From contig NZ_JAHVHW010000007.1 of NCBI RefSeq assembly GCF_019802055.1, forward strand, positions 434,001 through 498,000: DNA of 64,000 nt, written 5' to 3'. Shown here piece by piece: positions 62,596-64,000 of the stretch. Under the pieces are notes generated by a model, which saw only the letters and a program-made list of their open reading frames with translations, was not told the origin of the DNA and ran no database searches. Each line of letters starts with the position of its first letter. The stretch's first letter is position 1. The translations under genes and the position numbers were made by a program. The stretch is from Ferrimonas balearica (GTDB lineage Bacteria; Pseudomonadota; Gammaproteobacteria; Enterobacterales; Shewanellaceae).

Positions 62596-64000
62596 TCCTT
62601 CCACACCGTTAACAACGCGGCTGGGGTAGCCAAACAGGTAGCCCTGCATCATCGCCACCCCCTTCTGGCGCAGGTAATCCGCCTGCGCCTGGGTTTCCAC
62701 CCCCTCCAACACCAAGGGGATTCGTGCCTCTACCCCCATCTGAATGATCGCTTCGAGCATGGTGGCTTTCAGACCGCCGGTGCCGATGGACTGGGTGTAG
62801 ATCTTGTCGACCTTAATCAGGTCAGGCCGGAATTGCCCCAGAAATCCGAGATCGTTGTGACCGGTACCGAAATCATCCAGCGCCAGTCGAAAGCCCTGAT
62901 CCCGCAGTCGCAGCAGTGCCGAAACGGTTTGTTCACCCGCCAGAGGCTCGCGCTCGGTAATCTCAATCACGATCTGTGAGGGAGTCAGCCCCCGCTCTTT
63001 AAGCACCGGCACCAACCATTGCTCGATATCCTGCTGCACCAATTGGTCCAGAGTCAGGTTGAGGCTGAGGTACTGGCCAGGCTCCAACGCTGGCAGAGTT
63101 TGCCGCAACAGGTGCGTCGTAAGACCATTGAGACGCTGATGGCGCTCAAGCAGGGTGACAAAAAGATTAGGAGGCACCGAGCCTTCGGAAGGGTGGTCCC
63201 AGCGCGCAAGTTGTTCGTAGCCGGTCACCCGACCGCTGGCCGCGTCGACAATGGGCTGATAAACCGGATAGATCTCCCCGCGCTGGTAGCACAGCTCAAT
63301 GTCGTTGAGGTAGAGCCCGTGCAGACTGCGCTTGCGTCGCCACCACATCGGCAGCGCAAAGCTCATAAACAGCCAGGGCAGGCCCAGCATCTTCAGCCAG
63401 CTCAGCATCGACTTCCCAATCTGTTTTCCGGGCAGAACCAGCTCAGCGCTGAGTGGCCCTTTATCATGAACGTATCGGTACTCCATGGGAGCATCGGATG
63501 GGATTCGACCAAAGCTGAGAATCGACTGCTTCTGGTAGTGCAGCTCGCCGTGGGCGGCGAATCGTTGCGGATCGGAAGGCAGCATGATGTCCATCAGGGT
63601 TTGACGGTTGGTGTTGCCCATCACGTAGTGTCCGGGGCGCAGTTCCACCAGATAGAGGAAGAGTTCGCCGGCCAGAGTGGTTTTGCTGGTCAGATAGAAC
63701 CCGGGACGAATAGGGTGTTCCAGAGTGCGCTGATAGTCGTACGAGGTGATGTCGTTGTTGGTGGCGGCCCGACAGAAGCCGGTCTCATCACTGATGTAGA
63801 CGTAGTCGTTGGTCAGACTGGAGTGCTGGGCCCGCACCAGCAGTTTGTCCAGCAGTTCGGCATCGCAACTGCTGAAGGATTCCGGCCAGCGATCCCGGGT
63901 GTTCACCATGCGCGTCAGCACGTAGTCGGCCCGATCCAGGGCAAAGTCCAGGTACTGACTGGTGCGATAGTTGATGTCCAGTGGGGCCAGCAATGCAAGA
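62542..64000 (-). CDS. Cyclic-di-GMP phosphodiesterase, CSS-motif + EAL (N-terminus cut)
   Basis: The frame is open to the right edge, so the start is missing. The visible 485 or so residues begin in a periplasmic sensor domain with the CSS-type motif 'FSSCDAELLDKL'. A membrane helix ('LGLPWLFMSFALPMWW', about 205-220) follows, then an EAL domain. EAL landmarks are 'YEQLARWDHP' in place of the usual EAL-R, 'NLTLDQL', 'IEITERE', 'LDDFGTGHNDLGFL', 'IKVDKIYTQ' and 'VLEGVETQAQ'. The metal-binding Glu, Asn and Asp residues are present, so it should be active. The Cys pair suggests control by periplasmic thiol redox through DsbA/DsbB, as in E. coli CSS proteins. Confidence 0.9.
   Translation of the reverse strand, partial: LALLAPLDINYRTSQYLDFALDRADYVLTRMVNTRDRWPESFSSCDAELLDKLLVRAQHSSLTNDYVYISDETGFCRAATNNDITSYDYQRTLEHPIRPGFYLTSKTTLAGELFLYLVELRPGHYVMGNTNRQTLMDIMLPSDPQRFAAHGELHYQKQSILSFGRIPSDAPMEYRYVHDKGPLSAELVLPGKQIGKSMLSWLKMLGLPWLFMSFALPMWWRRKRSLHGLYLNDIELCYQRGEIYPVYQPIVDAASGRVTGYEQLARWDHPSEGSVPPNLFVTLLERHQRLNGLTTHLLRQTLPALEPGQYLSLNLTLDQLVQQDIEQWLVPVLKERGLTPSQIVIEITEREPLAGEQTVSALLRLRDQGFRLALDDFGTGHNDLGFLGQFRPDLIKVDKIYTQSIGTGGLKATMLEAIIQMGVEARIPLVLEGVETQAQADYLRQKGVAMMQGYLFGYPSRVVNGVEGSGASHRSQRTTGQFQQI

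Overview
The window looks like a chromosomal segment of a marine, facultatively anaerobic gammaproteobacterium of the Alteromonadales type, close to Ferrimonas or Shewanella. The main reasons are the conserved apt-dnaX-ybaB-recR-htpG-cnoX-adk-hemH-gsk neighbourhood, the abundance of TonB-dependent receptors, an FNR-boxed nrfBCD module and a beta-lysine osmolyte locus. Assignment below order level is inference. I see no rRNA, tRNA, CRISPR array, insertion sequence or prophage.

Layout. 1-4.7 kb: the end of one TonB-dependent receptor, a complete second one and a META-domain lipoprotein. 4.7-8.1 kb: dusC, then an hvfABC (bufferin-type) operon for a modified cysteine-rich peptide, followed by a 39-residue membrane protein. 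8.2-8.4 kb: a structured, terminator-ended candidate RNA just upstream of apt. 8.4-18.4 kb: the nucleotide, recombination, chaperone and heme block, interrupted by a regulator-like gene without a DNA-binding domain; a sigma-32-type promoter precedes htpG. 18.5-25.1 kb: a tripartite RND efflux system and a LysR regulator. 25.2-29.0 kb: potABCD polyamine uptake. 29.2-31.6 kb: pxpBCA 5-oxoprolinase. 31.9-34.7 kb: two tandem copies of gsk.

34.7-42.4 kb: a DUF2750 gene and a four-gene putative iron locus (DUF4856 lipoprotein, imelysin lipoprotein, FecA-like receptor, membrane fatty-acid-hydroxylase-type enzyme) with a Fur-box candidate, and a divergent cytochrome P460. 42.4-46.9 kb: ablA, a sodium/solute symporter and ablB for N-epsilon-acetyl-beta-lysine, facing a 29-residue membrane peptide and a MarR regulator. 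47-49.8 kb: an unrecognised membrane protein, a LysE exporter and a LysR regulator. 50.2-52.5 kb: a 61-residue membrane protein followed by nrfBCD under a perfect FNR box; nrfA is not in the window.

52.7-55.8 kb: mog, a DUF3861 gene facing a MarR gene across paired operator-like palindromes, and an unrecognised lipoprotein. 55.9-62.0 kb: a tetronate (threonate/erythronate-type) catabolic operon ltnD-otnK-otnC-otnI-gntP with a divergent DeoR regulator and three copies of a shared operator-like sequence. 62.1-64.0 kb: ybaK and a cyclic-di-GMP phosphodiesterase that runs off the right edge.

The least explained items are the RNA upstream of apt, the small membrane proteins attached to the hvf, abl and nrf loci, the regulator lacking its DNA-binding domain between recR and htpG, and the DUF4856/imelysin/receptor/hydroxylase locus.
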